This document shows, piece by piece, positions 15,964 through 23,879 of a stretch of DNA of 64,000 nucleotides (within the stretch, counting starts at the first letter, position 1; the number at the start of each line of letters is the position of its first letter). A program made the position numbers and the translations under genes. The notes beneath the pieces are model-generated. The model had not been told where the DNA came from, made no database searches, and worked only from the letters and a program-made list of their open reading frames with translations. The DNA is taken from contig NZ_CANLSU010000001.1 of NCBI RefSeq assembly GCF_947493875.1, positions 124,001 to 188,000 on the forward strand, written 5' to 3'. The stretch is from an uncultured Marinococcus sp. (GTDB taxonomy: Bacteria > Bacillota > Bacilli > Bacillales > Marinococcaceae).

Positions 15964-16500
15964 TTGATACTTTCCGATCAAACAATCCGCTCAATGATGG
16001 CACAGGGCGATCTTAGTATCGATCCATTAGAGGACCATCAGATTCAGCCGGCATCGGTGGACATTCGTCTGGGCACTCATTTTCTGAAAATCGACGAGAA
16101 CGCTATCGAATCCATTCAACTGGACCGGCCCGCTAAGTATGTAGAATTTGAAAGCGATCAGGTAATTATTCCCCCGCATTCTTTTCTGCTTGCGACCACA
16201 AAGGAATACATCAGACTTCCTCAGCACATTACGGCCTTTGTAGAAGGAAGAAGCTCTATCGGGCGGATGGGACTCTTTATTCAAAATGCAGGCTGGGTGG
16301 ACCCGGGATTTGAAGGGGAGATCACACTTGAACTCTACAACGCCAACCGCCTGCCGATTCGTTTAACGTCCGGAAGGCGGCTTGCCCAGCTTGTTTTTGC
16401 TGAGATGGATCAAAAGGCCGGAGCGCCTTATGCGGGCAAATACCAGGGACAGCGGAATGCGATGGGAAGTCACGCCTTTTTGGATCAGGAAAACGAATAA
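15964..16500 (+). CDS. dcd: dCTP deaminase
   Basis: This homotrimeric enzyme converts dCTP to dUTP for thymidylate synthesis. The 178 residues contain the family blocks ILSDQTIRSMMAQGDL, IQPASVDIRLG, VEGRSSIGRMGLFIQNAGWV and GFEGEITLELYN, the last carrying the catalytic Glu. The start is TTG at 15964 behind AAAAGGAGG. An extended frame from 15889 lacks any ribosome site and was not used. Some members also hydrolyse dUTP to dUMP; the sequence does not let me decide. A terminator follows at 16546. Confidence 0.93.
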   Translation: MILSDQTIRSMMAQGDLSIDPLEDHQIQPASVDIRLGTHFLKIDENAIESIQLDRPAKYVEFESDQVIIPPHSFLLATTKEYIRLPQHITAFVEGRSSIGRMGLFIQNAGWVDPGFEGEITLELYNANRLPIRLTSGRRLAQLVFAEMDQKAGAPYAGKYQGQRNAMGSHAFLDQENE

Positions 16501-16545
16501 TGCTGCGCCATACATAGTTAAAATGAGAAATAACGATTCAAACGA

Positions 16546-16575
16546 CTCGTGACCTTTACTGTTCACGGGTTTTTT
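16546..16575 (+). terminator. Terminator after dcd
   Basis: CTCGTGA (16546-16552) pairs with TTCACGGG-side bases (16562-16568) with one wobble, followed by T6. Confidence 0.75.
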
Positions 16576-16615
16576 CGAGGTAAGCGTGAGCAGAGGCACA
16601 GGTGAAAAAAGATGT

Positions 16616-16621
16616 TATAAT
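16616..16621 (+). promoter_or_regulatory. -10 element of the que operon promoter
   Basis: TATAAT lies 43 bases before the queC start. No clear -35 is seen at the standard spacing. The 40-base leader is too short for, and shows no trace of, a preQ1 aptamer. Confidence 0.5.
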
Positions 16622-16663
16622 GGGAGCGCTGTGAAATGTTTTGGTGGAAAGAGGGAATAACAA

Positions 16664-17335
16664 TTGGGTTTTCAAAATGATAAAGCGGTCGTTGTTTTTA
16701 GTGGGGGACAGGACAGTACTACTTGTTTGTTCTGGGCACTGGAACAATTTGAAGAGGTCATTGCCGTAACTTTTTCTTACGGACAGCGGCACGATAAAGA
16801 AATAGAAGTAGCAAAGCGAATTGCTGAGGATATAAATGTGGAGCATCATGTGCTGGATATGGGGCTCTTAAGCCAGCTGGCACCGAACGCGCTGACTCGC
16901 GATGATATTGACGTGGAGGCAGGAGAGGACGGGGAGCTTCCTTCTACGTTTGTAGAGGGGAGAAACCTGTTGTTCTTTTCTTTTGCGACGATTCTTGCTT
17001 CGCAGAAAAAGGCAAAGCACATTGTGACAGGCGTATGTGAGACAGATTACAGCGGGTATCCGGACTGCCGGGATGTATTTGTGAAATCATTGAATGTCTC
17101 GTTAAATCTGGCTATTGGCAAAGAGTTTGTGCTGCATACACCTTTAATGTGGCTCGATAAAAAAGAAACCTGGGAGCTTGCCGACCGGCTCGGAAGGCTT
17201 GAGTATGTGAAGGACGAAACGCTTACCTGCTATCACGGCATACCGGGGGACGGCTGCGGGGAATGCCCAGCCTGTAAACTGCGCCGTGCAGGCTACGAGC
17301 AATATATGGAACAAAAAGAAAGGAAAGGATTATGA
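16664..17335 (+). CDS. queC: QueC, 7-cyano-7-deazaguanine synthase
   Basis: QueC converts 7-carboxy-7-deazaguanine to preQ0 with ATP and ammonia. The N-terminal PP-loop [12 protein letters not shown] binds ATP, and the C-terminal [20 protein letters not shown] gives the four zinc Cys. The length of 223 matches the family. The start is TTG at 16664 with AAAGAGGG 9 bases upstream. The stop overlaps the queD start by 4 bases (ATGA). Queuosine modifies the wobble base of GUN-anticodon tRNAs. Confidence 0.96.
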   Translation: MGFQNDKAVVVFSGGQDSTTCLFWALEQFEEVIAVTFSYGQRHDKEIEVAKRIAEDINVEHHVLDMGLLSQLAPNALTRDDIDVEAGEDGELPSTFVEGRNLLFFSFATILASQKKAKHIVTGVCETDYSGYPDCRDVFVKSLNVSLNLAIGKEFVLHTPLMWLDKKETWELADRLGRLEYVKDETLTCYHGIPGDGCGECPACKLRRAGYEQYMEQKERKGL

Positions 17336-17772
17336 TTTATTCGTATTACCCACAGTGGCCGCACGACTATCGGTACGAATTAAACAAGGACATGCATCTA
17401 AGTGCGGCACACTATATTCCCTCCGAAGACGCGGGAAAGTGCCGCCGGGTGCATGGACACACCTATACAATCAACGTGACAGTGGCCGGCGATGAATTGA
17501 ACCGGAACGGGTTTTTAATTGATTTTACCGTTTTAAAAAAATGGATCCATAAACGCTATGACCATACGCTGCTGAATGACCATCCGGAGTTTGCCAGTGA
17601 GGAAACCGAGGCTGCCTACCCGACGACAGAAGTAGTCGCCCAGGTGATCTGGAAAACAGTGCAGCAGAAGCTCGATGAAACGCCGAATAAACCTAAATGC
17701 CTGCAGGTACTCGTCAGGGAGACGCCGACAAGCTATGCGGTCTTTCGGCCCAAAGAGGGGGACTTTGCTTAA
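17332..17772 (+). CDS. queD: QueD, 6-carboxy-5,6,7,8-tetrahydropterin synthase
   Basis: QueD acts on 7,8-dihydroneopterin triphosphate in the first committed step of queuosine synthesis. The 146 residues show zinc His ligands in [10 protein letters not shown] and [12 protein letters not shown], with the catalytic Cys just before (GKCRRVHGH), and the C-terminal [11 protein letters not shown]. It starts inside the end of queC and its stop abuts queE, so the order C-D-E is coupled. It belongs to the PTPS-like fold, and the context rules out a biopterin enzyme. Confidence 0.95.
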   Translation: MIYSYYPQWPHDYRYELNKDMHLSAAHYIPSEDAGKCRRVHGHTYTINVTVAGDELNRNGFLIDFTVLKKWIHKRYDHTLLNDHPEFASEETEAAYPTTEVVAQVIWKTVQQKLDETPNKPKCLQVLVRETPTSYAVFRPKEGDFA

Positions 17773-18492
17773 ATGAAACCAACACCTGTACTGGAAATAT
17801 TCGGTCCGACAATCCAGGGCGAAGGCATGGTCATCGGGCGGAAAACAATGTTTGTACGCACCGGTGGCTGTGACTACCGGTGCTCCTGGTGTGATTCCGC
17901 CTTTACATGGGATGGTTCACAAAAAGCCGTGGCGATGAGTGCGGAAGCCATTTATGAAAAGTTAAAAGAAGCCGGCGGCAGAAGCTTCAACCATGTCACT
18001 ATTTCCGGAGGCAATCCTGCAATGCATCCCGGTCTTGGAGAGCTTGTAGCGCTCTTGCAGGAGCAGGGCATCGAGACAGCGATTGAAACGCAGGGATCAA
18101 TCTGGAATGACTGGGTGAAGGAAATCGATGAAGTAACAGTTTCCCCGAAGCCGCCGAGTTCGCTGATGAAAACGGATTGGGCCAGGCTGGATTATTATAT
18201 GGGAGAACTGCTTCCACGCAGGGAAAAAGAAGTCAGTCTGAAGGTGGTCGTTTTTGATGAAGGCGATCTGGATTATGCGATGGAAGTACATGAGCGTTAT
18301 CCTGCCGTAACAATGTATCTGCAGGTAGGAAATGACGATACCGTAACACCGGAGGTAGAAGAGCTGAGAGACCATCTCCTCGCTAAATACGAATGGCTTA
18401 CAGAAAAGGTCCTGCAGGAGGAACGTTTAAACGGGGTGCGGGTACTGCCGCAGCTGCATACGCTGCTCTGGGGAAATAAACAGGGAGTATAA
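17773..18492 (+). CDS. queE: QueE, 7-carboxy-7-deazaguanine synthase
   Basis: This radical-SAM enzyme contracts the pterin ring to 7-carboxy-7-deazaguanine. The [4Fe-4S] motif is GGCDYRCSWCDSAFTW (CxxxCxxC). IFGPTIQGEGMVIGRKTMFVR is the typical N-terminus, and ISGGNPAMHPGL binds SAM. The 239 residues match the Bacillus form, which requires Mg2+. The ATG follows the queD stop directly. No oddity is seen. Confidence 0.96.
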   Translation: MKPTPVLEIFGPTIQGEGMVIGRKTMFVRTGGCDYRCSWCDSAFTWDGSQKAVAMSAEAIYEKLKEAGGRSFNHVTISGGNPAMHPGLGELVALLQEQGIETAIETQGSIWNDWVKEIDEVTVSPKPPSSLMKTDWARLDYYMGELLPRREKEVSLKVVVFDEGDLDYAMEVHERYPAVTMYLQVGNDDTVTPEVEELRDHLLAKYEWLTEKVLQEERLNGVRVLPQLHTLLWGNKQGV

Positions 18493-18507
18493 GGAGGAAA
18501 AACAGAC

Positions 18508-18999
18508 ATGCCGGAAAGAGAAGATATTGAACAACTGGATCAGCTGGGAAGCGAAAAAACAGCGTATACATTTGAATACGATCCTTCTCTGCTTGAAGTA
18601 TTTGAAAACACCCACCCGTACCGGGATTATTTTGTGAAATTTAACTGTCCGGAATTTACCACCCTCTGCCCGAAAACAGGACAGCCGGATTTTGGCACGC
18701 TGTATATCAGCTACATTCCGGACGAAAAAATGGTGGAAAGCAAATCGCTGAAATTGTATTTATTCAGCTTCCGAAATCACGGGGGCTTTCATGAAGATTC
18801 AATCAATACGATTGTAAATGATCTGGTAGAATTGATGAATCCCCGCTATCTGGAGATATGGGGCAAATTCACCCCTCGTGGCGGTATTTCAATTGATCCA
18901 TTTGTAAACTACGGCAGAGCTGGAACTAAGTACGAGCAGCTTGCAGAAAACAGGCTGTTTCAGCACGATTTATACCCTGAGCCGGTGGATAACCGCTAA
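18508..18999 (+). CDS. queF: QueF, NADPH-dependent preQ0 reductase
   Basis: QueF reduces the nitrile of preQ0 to the aminomethyl group of preQ1. The 163 residues are the short unimodular form. The catalytic Cys lies in [14 protein letters not shown] with its Asp partner, and the QueF NADPH signature is seen as [16 protein letters not shown]. It follows queE by 15 bases behind AAGGAGGAAAAAC. It completes queC-queD-queE-queF, so this cell makes preQ1 de novo. A terminator follows. Confidence 0.96.
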   Translation: MPEREDIEQLDQLGSEKTAYTFEYDPSLLEVFENTHPYRDYFVKFNCPEFTTLCPKTGQPDFGTLYISYIPDEKMVESKSLKLYLFSFRNHGGFHEDSINTIVNDLVELMNPRYLEIWGKFTPRGGISIDPFVNYGRAGTKYEQLAENRLFQHDLYPEPVDNR

Positions 19000-19027
19000 G
19001 CCTTTCCCGATATGGGAGAGGCTTTTT
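18999..19027 (+). terminator. Terminator after the que operon
   Basis: AGCCTTTCCC (18999-19008) pairs with GGGAGAGGCT (19013-19022) around a 4-base loop, followed by T5. Confidence 0.88.
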
Positions 19028-19128
19028 CTATAGGGAAGGGCAATGGTTCAAAGGTTTGAAGTAAATAAGAAGAGGGGTAGAGAAGTAAGGAAATATGAAA
19101 ATTCGTGAAAACAGGAGGAGCAGGCAGG

Positions 19129-20853
19129 ATGAGCAATCAAACAGCGGGAAATAAAGTGGTCGAAATACTTAAAGAATGGGGCGTAAACCATCTATACGGC
19201 ATGCCGGGGGATTCCATCAATGAGTTGATGGAAGAATTGCGCAAAGACGAAGACGGGATGAAGTATATCCAGATTCGTCATGAAGAAACGGGCGCTCTTG
19301 CCGCAGCTGCGTATGCGAAGCTGACGGGAAAGCTGGGCGTTTGTTCTTCGATTGCGGGGCCTGGAGGAGTTCACCTATTAAACGGGCTGTATGATGCGAA
19401 AAGAGATAAAGTGCCGGTGCTTGCCCTGGTCGGCCAGGTGGACACGACAATCATCGGCACAGATAACTTTCAGGAAATCCAGCTGAATCAGATGTTTGCT
19501 GACGTCAGTGTATTCAACGAGCGTGTTCAGAGTGCCGAACAGCTTCCCGATATGCTGCATCAGGCGATACGTACGGCCTACACAGAAAAAGGAGTATCGG
19601 TACTCGTTATCCCGGATGATATTTCGGCTGCAGAAATAAAACGTGAACTCCCGATATCTTCCGGCGTGCTTGCGAAGCCGAGGATCCGCCCGGAAAAGGA
19701 AGACATGGTGGAGGCTGCCAGGCTGCTGCACGATGCGCAGAAGCCGGTGATACTGGCGGGAAAAGGTGCCAGGTACAGCACTGACGAACTGCTGATGTTT
19801 GCTGAACATATCCAGGCACCATTGGTGTCTACACTGCTTGCAAAGGGTGTCGTGCCGGACGAGCATGAGCACAGCCTGGGACAAAACGGCCAGATTGGAA
19901 CGACACCAGCATACGAAGCGGTGCAGGAAGCCGATTTGATAATTCTGGCCGGCACCTCTTTTCCTTATCGGGAGTTTATGCCGAAAAATACCAAAGCAAT
20001 TCAAATTGATATCGACCCCAGAGCGATAGGGAAATACTATCCTGTAACGGTAGGTCTGGTCTCTGAACTCGGTCCAGTGCTTCAATGGTATACGGAAAAT
20101 CTTGAACGCCGGGAACCATCCTCCTTTATGCAGAAATATAAAGATAAAAGAAAGGAGTGGTGGGACGAGCTTGATAAAGATATGACAGAAGAGACTGATA
20201 GGCTGCAGCCTCCGCAGGTGATTCATGAAGTACAGCAGTTTTTGGAGGAAGACGCGGTAGTCTCTGTCGATGTCGGAAATGTCACCGTATGGGCTACGCG
20301 CTATTTAAAGCTGAAAAAACAGGAGTTTGTGATATCCGGATGGATGGCTACGATGGGCTGCGGCCTTCCCGGCGCGATTGCCGCCAAAGCGGCCTGGCCT
20401 GAAAAGCAGACGGTCATGCTTGCCGGAGACGGTGGTTTTGCTATGGGAATGCAGGATTTTGCCACTGCTGTAAAGTACAGACTTCCAATGATTTGTGTCA
20501 TATTTAATAATGAAAAGATTGGAATGATTGAATACGAGCAGCAGCAAATGGGTCATCTGGATACAGAAACAGACATCAGTGGGATAAACTTTGCGGCATT
20601 TGCCAAAGCATGCGGCGGTGAAGGCTACCGTGCCAGCACAAAGACCGAGCTTCATGAGGCACTGCAAAAAGCAGTACTTGCCACGAGGCCGGTAGTTATT
20701 GATTGCGTCGTGGATATGCAGCCACCGCTTCCGGGCCGGGTATCTTATCAGCAGGCGGTGCACTACAGCGAATTTATTATTAAAAATGTTTTTGAACGTG
20801 GAGAGCTTTCGCTGCCGCCGCTGAAAAAAGGATGGAAGCGAATAAAAAAATAA
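19129..20853 (+). CDS. Pyruvate oxidase (thiamine-diphosphate enzyme, YdaP type)
   Basis: This is a ThDP- and FAD-dependent enzyme of 574 residues that oxidises pyruvate to acetate or acetyl phosphate. The N-terminal Pyr domain has HLYGMPGDSINELM and the catalytic Glu in IRHEETGALAAAAYA. The middle domain binds FAD. The C-terminal PP domain has the ThDP motif, beginning GDGGFAMGMQDFATAVKYRLP and ending in NNEK. The length equals B. subtilis YdaP. Whether the electron acceptor is O2 (H2O2 formed) or a quinone cannot be told. ATG 19129 follows AGGAGGAGCAGGCAGG. Acetolactate synthase was considered but fits less well. Confidence 0.87.
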   Translation: MSNQTAGNKVVEILKEWGVNHLYGMPGDSINELMEELRKDEDGMKYIQIRHEETGALAAAAYAKLTGKLGVCSSIAGPGGVHLLNGLYDAKRDKVPVLALVGQVDTTIIGTDNFQEIQLNQMFADVSVFNERVQSAEQLPDMLHQAIRTAYTEKGVSVLVIPDDISAAEIKRELPISSGVLAKPRIRPEKEDMVEAARLLHDAQKPVILAGKGARYSTDELLMFAEHIQAPLVSTLLAKGVVPDEHEHSLGQNGQIGTTPAYEAVQEADLIILAGTSFPYREFMPKNTKAIQIDIDPRAIGKYYPVTVGLVSELGPVLQWYTENLERREPSSFMQKYKDKRKEWWDELDKDMTEETDRLQPPQVIHEVQQFLEEDAVVSVDVGNVTVWATRYLKLKKQEFVISGWMATMGCGLPGAIAAKAAWPEKQTVMLAGDGGFAMGMQDFATAVKYRLPMICVIFNNEKIGMIEYEQQQMGHLDTETDISGINFAAFAKACGGEGYRASTKTELHEALQKAVLATRPVVIDCVVDMQPPLPGRVSYQQAVHYSEFIIKNVFERGELSLPPLKKGWKRIKK

Positions 20854-20856
20854 AAG

Positions 20857-20890
20857 AAAACCAGCTGATTTTATTTATCAGCTGGTTTTT
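20857..20890. terminator. Bidirectional terminator, pox gene and ytxH
   Basis: AAAACCAGCTGAT (20857-20869) and ATCAGCTGGTTTT (20877-20889) form a perfect 13-bp stem. The ytxH stop codon and last codons lie inside it. Confidence 0.92.
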
Positions 20891-21179
20891 GCATTGATTG
20901 ATACTGCATACTTGATGCACCTTTGATACGGGCTTCCAGACGAATATTATCGAGTTTTCCGTGAAGCAGTTCATACCGGATCTTTCCGGATTCGTACAGC
21001 TTGTCGGAACGGGCTTTCGCCTTCCCTTTTATCCTTGCAGGTGTCTGCTGGACAGTGCCTGCTCCGGAAGATACTTTGCGGCGGTAATCTTTTCCGCTTT
21101 TCGGAGCGGTGAGCAGACTGGCAAGCACTGACACAGCGTACCCCGCAGCAACCCCCGACCATAGGCTCTTTTTATGCAT
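20871..21179 (-). CDS. ytxH: YtxH-family general-stress protein
   Basis: The product is 102 residues. One N-terminal hydrophobic segment with the family signature GYAVSVLASLLTAPKSGKDYR is followed by a long basic, helical, probably coiled-coil tail. The role is unknown; homologues are sigma-B-dependent in B. subtilis. The start overlaps the ytxG stop by 8 bases, so the pair is cotranscribed from the sigma-B-type promoter at 21744-21769. Confidence 0.83.
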   Translation of the reverse strand: MHKKSLWSGVAAGYAVSVLASLLTAPKSGKDYRRKVSSGAGTVQQTPARIKGKAKARSDKLYESGKIRYELLHGKLDNIRLEARIKGASSMQYQSMQKPADK

Positions 21180-21627
21180 TTCCTGTATTCTCCTCTTTCC
21201 AGTCCTTAATGGCCTGGCGCTTCTGGTACATATAGTATCCTAAAGCAAGGCTGCCGTAAAGGCCGCCAAGAGCCTGCTCATTCACTTTGCCTTTACCCTC
21301 GGTGGAGCTTCGTTTCATGCCTGCTGTCATATCAACAAGGCTTGAAGTGAGCTTTCTCGAAGCTTCTCCAGCGTCACCTACAATATAAAACAGCGGACTC
21401 AACGAGTGGAGCTTTTCATTTACATCCAGAATCGTTTCGTTGCTGTTATGTAAAATCAGCTCCGATTGATTCATCACCTGGTCGAGTTGCTCCGGCAGTT
21501 TGTCTACTGTTTCGTTCACCCCATTCAATGTTTTAGTGAGGTTGCTTAAGACGCGTGCCAAGAAAATAACTAATACTGCAAAAGCTATTGCGATGATTAG
21601 TAGAGCTATGCCACCGATCATACCCAT
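21172..21627 (-). CDS. ytxG: YtxG-like DUF948 membrane protein
   Basis: This is a DUF948 protein of 151 residues. An N-terminal transmembrane helix (GIALLIIAIAFAVLVIFLARVL) is followed by an amphipathic coiled coil (LTKTLNGVNETVDKLPEQLD). It lies directly upstream of ytxH with overlapping reading frames, as in the ytxGHJ stress operon of B. subtilis. The ribosome site is AAGGAGGAATGG. The molecular function is unknown. The preceding sigma-B-type promoter suggests induction by salt, heat or energy stress. Confidence 0.83.
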   Translation of the reverse strand: MGMIGGIALLIIAIAFAVLVIFLARVLSNLTKTLNGVNETVDKLPEQLDQVMNQSELILHNSNETILDVNEKLHSLSPLFYIVGDAGEASRKLTSSLVDMTAGMKRSSTEGKGKVNEQALGGLYGSLALGYYMYQKRQAIKDWKEENTGNA

Positions 21628-21743
21628 GATTCACCATTCCTCCTTACAATAAATGCGATTAATCCTACAGCCTAATAAATGGTACCATGATTCATGGCAG
21701 AGCACCAGGGCGTGCGGATCATATAATGGTGTCTAACTCTCTC

Positions 21744-21769
21744 GTACCCTGCTTTTTAGAGCCCTAAAC
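21744..21769 (-). promoter_or_regulatory. Sigma-B promoter for ytxG-ytxH
   Basis: On the minus strand: GTTTAG (21769-21764), 14 bases, GGGTAC (21749-21744). The sigma-B consensus is GTTTAA-N12-15-GGGTAT, so each box has one mismatch at standard spacing. It lies about 117 bases upstream of ytxG. Confidence 0.75.
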
Positions 21770-21905
21770 AGTTTCTCTTATAAATTACCGGAAAGAAATT
21801 GGCGCCTGCAGGCATTAAAGAGAGGGCTTTTGGGTGAAATCCTGTTTTTATATGCATATAATGCGGGAAGAGAAAAGTAATAAAAAATAACGAGGAGGAA
21901 AAAAC

Positions 21906-22349
21906 ATGCCCTGGACCATGAATGACTATCCTTCATCCTTAAAAAACTTAGACAAGCCGGTAAAGAAAAAAGCAATCGATATTGCTAATTCGATGCTCGA
22001 CGACGGGTACGATGAAGGCCGTGCCATTCCAATCGCGACTGAGCAGGCAAAAGAATGGTACAGCAATGCTTCTAAAGAAGAAGTGACCGAATTCATGGAG
22101 GAGGAAGATCCGAAATCCCGGGACGAGGAAGAAAGCAGTTCTGACCCGGAACTGATGGAAAAGGCGGAGCTGGTAGAAGCACATGAAGACGGCTGGGCTG
22201 TACGGGCAAAAAGTGCGAAAAAACCGGATGTAGTCTATGACAGCAAATCAGAAGCTATCGAACGTGCAAAAGAAGTGGCAGAAAAGAAAGGTACAGAAGC
22301 CATTATTTACAAAAAGGATGGCACAGTAGAAAAAAGACATTCCTATTAG
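21906..22349 (+). CDS. Protein with ChaB-like N-terminus and DUF2188 C-terminus
   Basis: The product is 147 residues, strongly acidic in the middle. The N-terminal 55 residues (MPWTMNDYPSSLKNLDKPVK, then IANSMLDDGYDEGRAIPIAT) resemble the ChaB-like module. A DPKSRDEEESSSDPE linker leads to a DUF2188 domain (about 85-147: EDGWAVRAKSAKK, DSKSEAIERAKEVAEKKGTE, IIYKKDGTVEKRHSY). No activity is known. The ribosome site is ACGAGGAGGAAAAAAC. Homologues are often stress-induced, but I see no sigma-B site here. Confidence 0.75.
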   Translation: MPWTMNDYPSSLKNLDKPVKKKAIDIANSMLDDGYDEGRAIPIATEQAKEWYSNASKEEVTEFMEEEDPKSRDEEESSSDPELMEKAELVEAHEDGWAVRAKSAKKPDVVYDSKSEAIERAKEVAEKKGTEAIIYKKDGTVEKRHSY

Positions 22350-22356
22350 ACTAAAA

Positions 22357-22388
22357 AAGAGCAGCTGCCCAGGACGCAGCTGCTCTGT
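22357..22388 (+). terminator. Terminator-like hairpin after the DUF2188 gene
   Basis: GAGCAGCTGC and GCAGCTGCTC form a perfect 10-bp stem around ccaggac. The T run is weak, so termination may be partial. Confidence 0.7.
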
Positions 22389-22471
22389 TCAATGGTCTTA
22401 GGAAACAGGACAGCGGCCAGGGTTTTTTATCCGGCAGCTGTCTTTTACAAGCTATTAAAAAAATCCGCGCC

Positions 22472-22762
22472 TTACTGAACGTCTTCAGCGAGTCGTTCCA
22501 CTTCTTTTGCAGCATTGAAATCTTTTTCAGTAACGCCGCCCTGATCTACCGTGGTAAAGGAAATAGTAACCTGCGTGTGATCAATGGTGATTTTAGGATG
22601 GTGCTGCACATTTTCTGCATGCGCTGCCACTTCTTTAACAAATTCAATACCATTCAGGTAATCAGAAAATTTATATTCCCGTACAATGGCCCTGTCCCCG
22701 TCGCTATTCCAGTTTGGCAGATTGCTCAGTTCATTTTGGATTTCTTCTGCAGACATGATCAT
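22472..22762 (-). CDS. Pterin-4a-carbinolamine dehydratase
   Basis: The product is 96 residues with the DCoH/PhhB motif (H-H-P with a downstream His): HAENVQHHPKITIDHTQVTI, then TVDQGGVTEKDFNAA. The family regenerates pterin cofactor after aromatic hydroxylation. No phenylalanine hydroxylase is nearby, and in such genomes the enzyme is thought to act in other pterin metabolism, including molybdopterin. The start at 22762 has AAGGAAGGG 11 bases upstream; a second ATG lies at 22756. Confidence 0.9.
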   Translation of the reverse strand: MIMSAEEIQNELSNLPNWNSDGDRAIVREYKFSDYLNGIEFVKEVAAHAENVQHHPKITIDHTQVTISFTTVDQGGVTEKDFNAAKEVERLAEDVQ

Positions 22763-22780
22763 TGTTCCACATTCCCTTCC

Positions 22781-23638
22781 TTATTGGTGATTTTTTCTCT
22801 CCCGTCTTAAAGGGAGAGTAGTACATCTGAAAGAGCCCCCGGATTTAATAATTTCATCGTAGGAAACTTCATGAACTATAAAACCGTATTCCCGTAATTG
22901 TTTGTTAACATGCATATTTTCCGGGAGTGATATAACATGGCGGCGTCCGAGGGAGAATACATTAGTCCCCAGCCGGCTCTGTTCCGCTTCTGGTACAGAA
23001 ATAATATTAAAAAACTGTTTGACTGTTTCCAGGCTCTCCGTTTCAAAGGCCGGTTCATAAGCAATAGCAGTAGAGCTGTCCAAGATATTAAAGATACAGT
23101 CCAGATGCAGATGGCGGTTGTCAAAATGAACCGGAATAATCCGCTTATCAGGACAAACCTTCTGAAGTTCGTCGAGGCCTTCTTTAGATGTCCGGGAGCT
23201 TTGGCCGATAAAAAGAAGCTTTTCCGAAAGCATAACGTCGCCGCCTTCGATGGTGCCGCTTTTTAAATGGGTGCATTCCCCGTAACGCTGTTCGTACCAG
23301 CCTGCTAATGCCGTGGTTTCTCCTGAGCGAATAGAAGTACCCATATTTGATACAATTAATTGATCATCAACCACAAAACCAATATCCCGGGTGAAGACCT
23401 GCTCGGGCAGAGAGGCGGAGGCGGGCAGAAAATGCACAGAAGCTCCGAATTCCTGAATGACAGCCGTAAGCTGGTTATGCTGTAATACTGCTTTTTCTAT
23501 ATCAATATCAGTGGAAGCGTACTGCTTCTGCATTTCGTTTATTACTTCCTTAATAGCCATATGCCTGGGTTCGCACATGATAACGTCCGCTAAAACAGAA
23601 TATTCATCTTCCACATACGCAGTTATGGTGTTGGTCAA
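22781..23638 (-). CDS. DDAH-like amidinohydrolase (YkgA type)
   Basis: This is a guanidino-group-modifying enzyme of 285 residues related to dimethylarginine dimethylaminohydrolase and arginine deiminase. Active-site blocks are FTRDIGFVV, TIEGGDVMLSEKLLFIGQSS, the catalytic His in RHLHLDCIFNIL and the nucleophilic Cys near the C-terminus in GGSFRCTTLPLRRE. The substrate (arginine, dimethylarginine or another guanidine) cannot be read from the sequence. The start is TTG at 23638 behind AAAAGGAGCGGG. It is divergent from accC and about 20 bases upstream of the pterin dehydratase. Confidence 0.85.
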   Translation of the reverse strand: MTNTITAYVEDEYSVLADVIMCEPRHMAIKEVINEMQKQYASTDIDIEKAVLQHNQLTAVIQEFGASVHFLPASASLPEQVFTRDIGFVVDDQLIVSNMGTSIRSGETTALAGWYEQRYGECTHLKSGTIEGGDVMLSEKLLFIGQSSRTSKEGLDELQKVCPDKRIIPVHFDNRHLHLDCIFNILDSSTAIAYEPAFETESLETVKQFFNIISVPEAEQSRLGTNVFSLGRRHVISLPENMHVNKQLREYGFIVHEVSYDEIIKSGGSFRCTTLPLRRERKNHQ

Positions 23639-23739
23639 AAGAACCCGCTCCTTTTCTCTTTAAACATACATTATACCAGACAAAACGACGGGAATTATGT
23701 ATGCTTAACGGAAAGAAAAGAAAAGTTTTAAAAAAATTG

Positions 23740-23768
23740 TTGAGAAGAATTGACAAAAGGAATAAAAT
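23740..23768 (+). promoter_or_regulatory. Sigma-A promoter of accC-tetR-accB
   Basis: TTGAGA (23740-23745), a 17-base spacer and TAAAAT (23763-23768). A second TTGACA at 23750-23755 lacks a partner at standard spacing. This leaves a leader of about 105 bases. Confidence 0.6.
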
Positions 23769-23879
23769 GAAGGGTAGCATAATTATGAAAAATCCTTACA
23801 TATCAAGGGTTTTCGAGATAGATCGTCAGCGGGGACGGAAATCAGCCGCTGGTTGTTTACAGAAAGAGAGGAACGAAGT

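Noticed and set aside
15861-16016. A 51-codon ORF (MIDQEKLLPVVAVLAFFCIV and onward) upstream of and overlapping dcd
   Set aside because: It has one hydrophobic stretch but no ribosome site; it follows a terminator hairpin directly and overlaps dcd by about 50 bases. Probably chance.
16576-16663. preQ1 riboswitch before queC
   Set aside because: The conserved aptamer core and the A-rich tail with CUAA are not there, and the leader is too short after the likely transcription start.
20301-20763. Long antisense frames across the pyruvate oxidase gene and across carB, cheA and others
   Set aside because: They lie opposite strongly conserved enzyme domains, lack ribosome sites and have no family features. 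They are shadows of the real genes.
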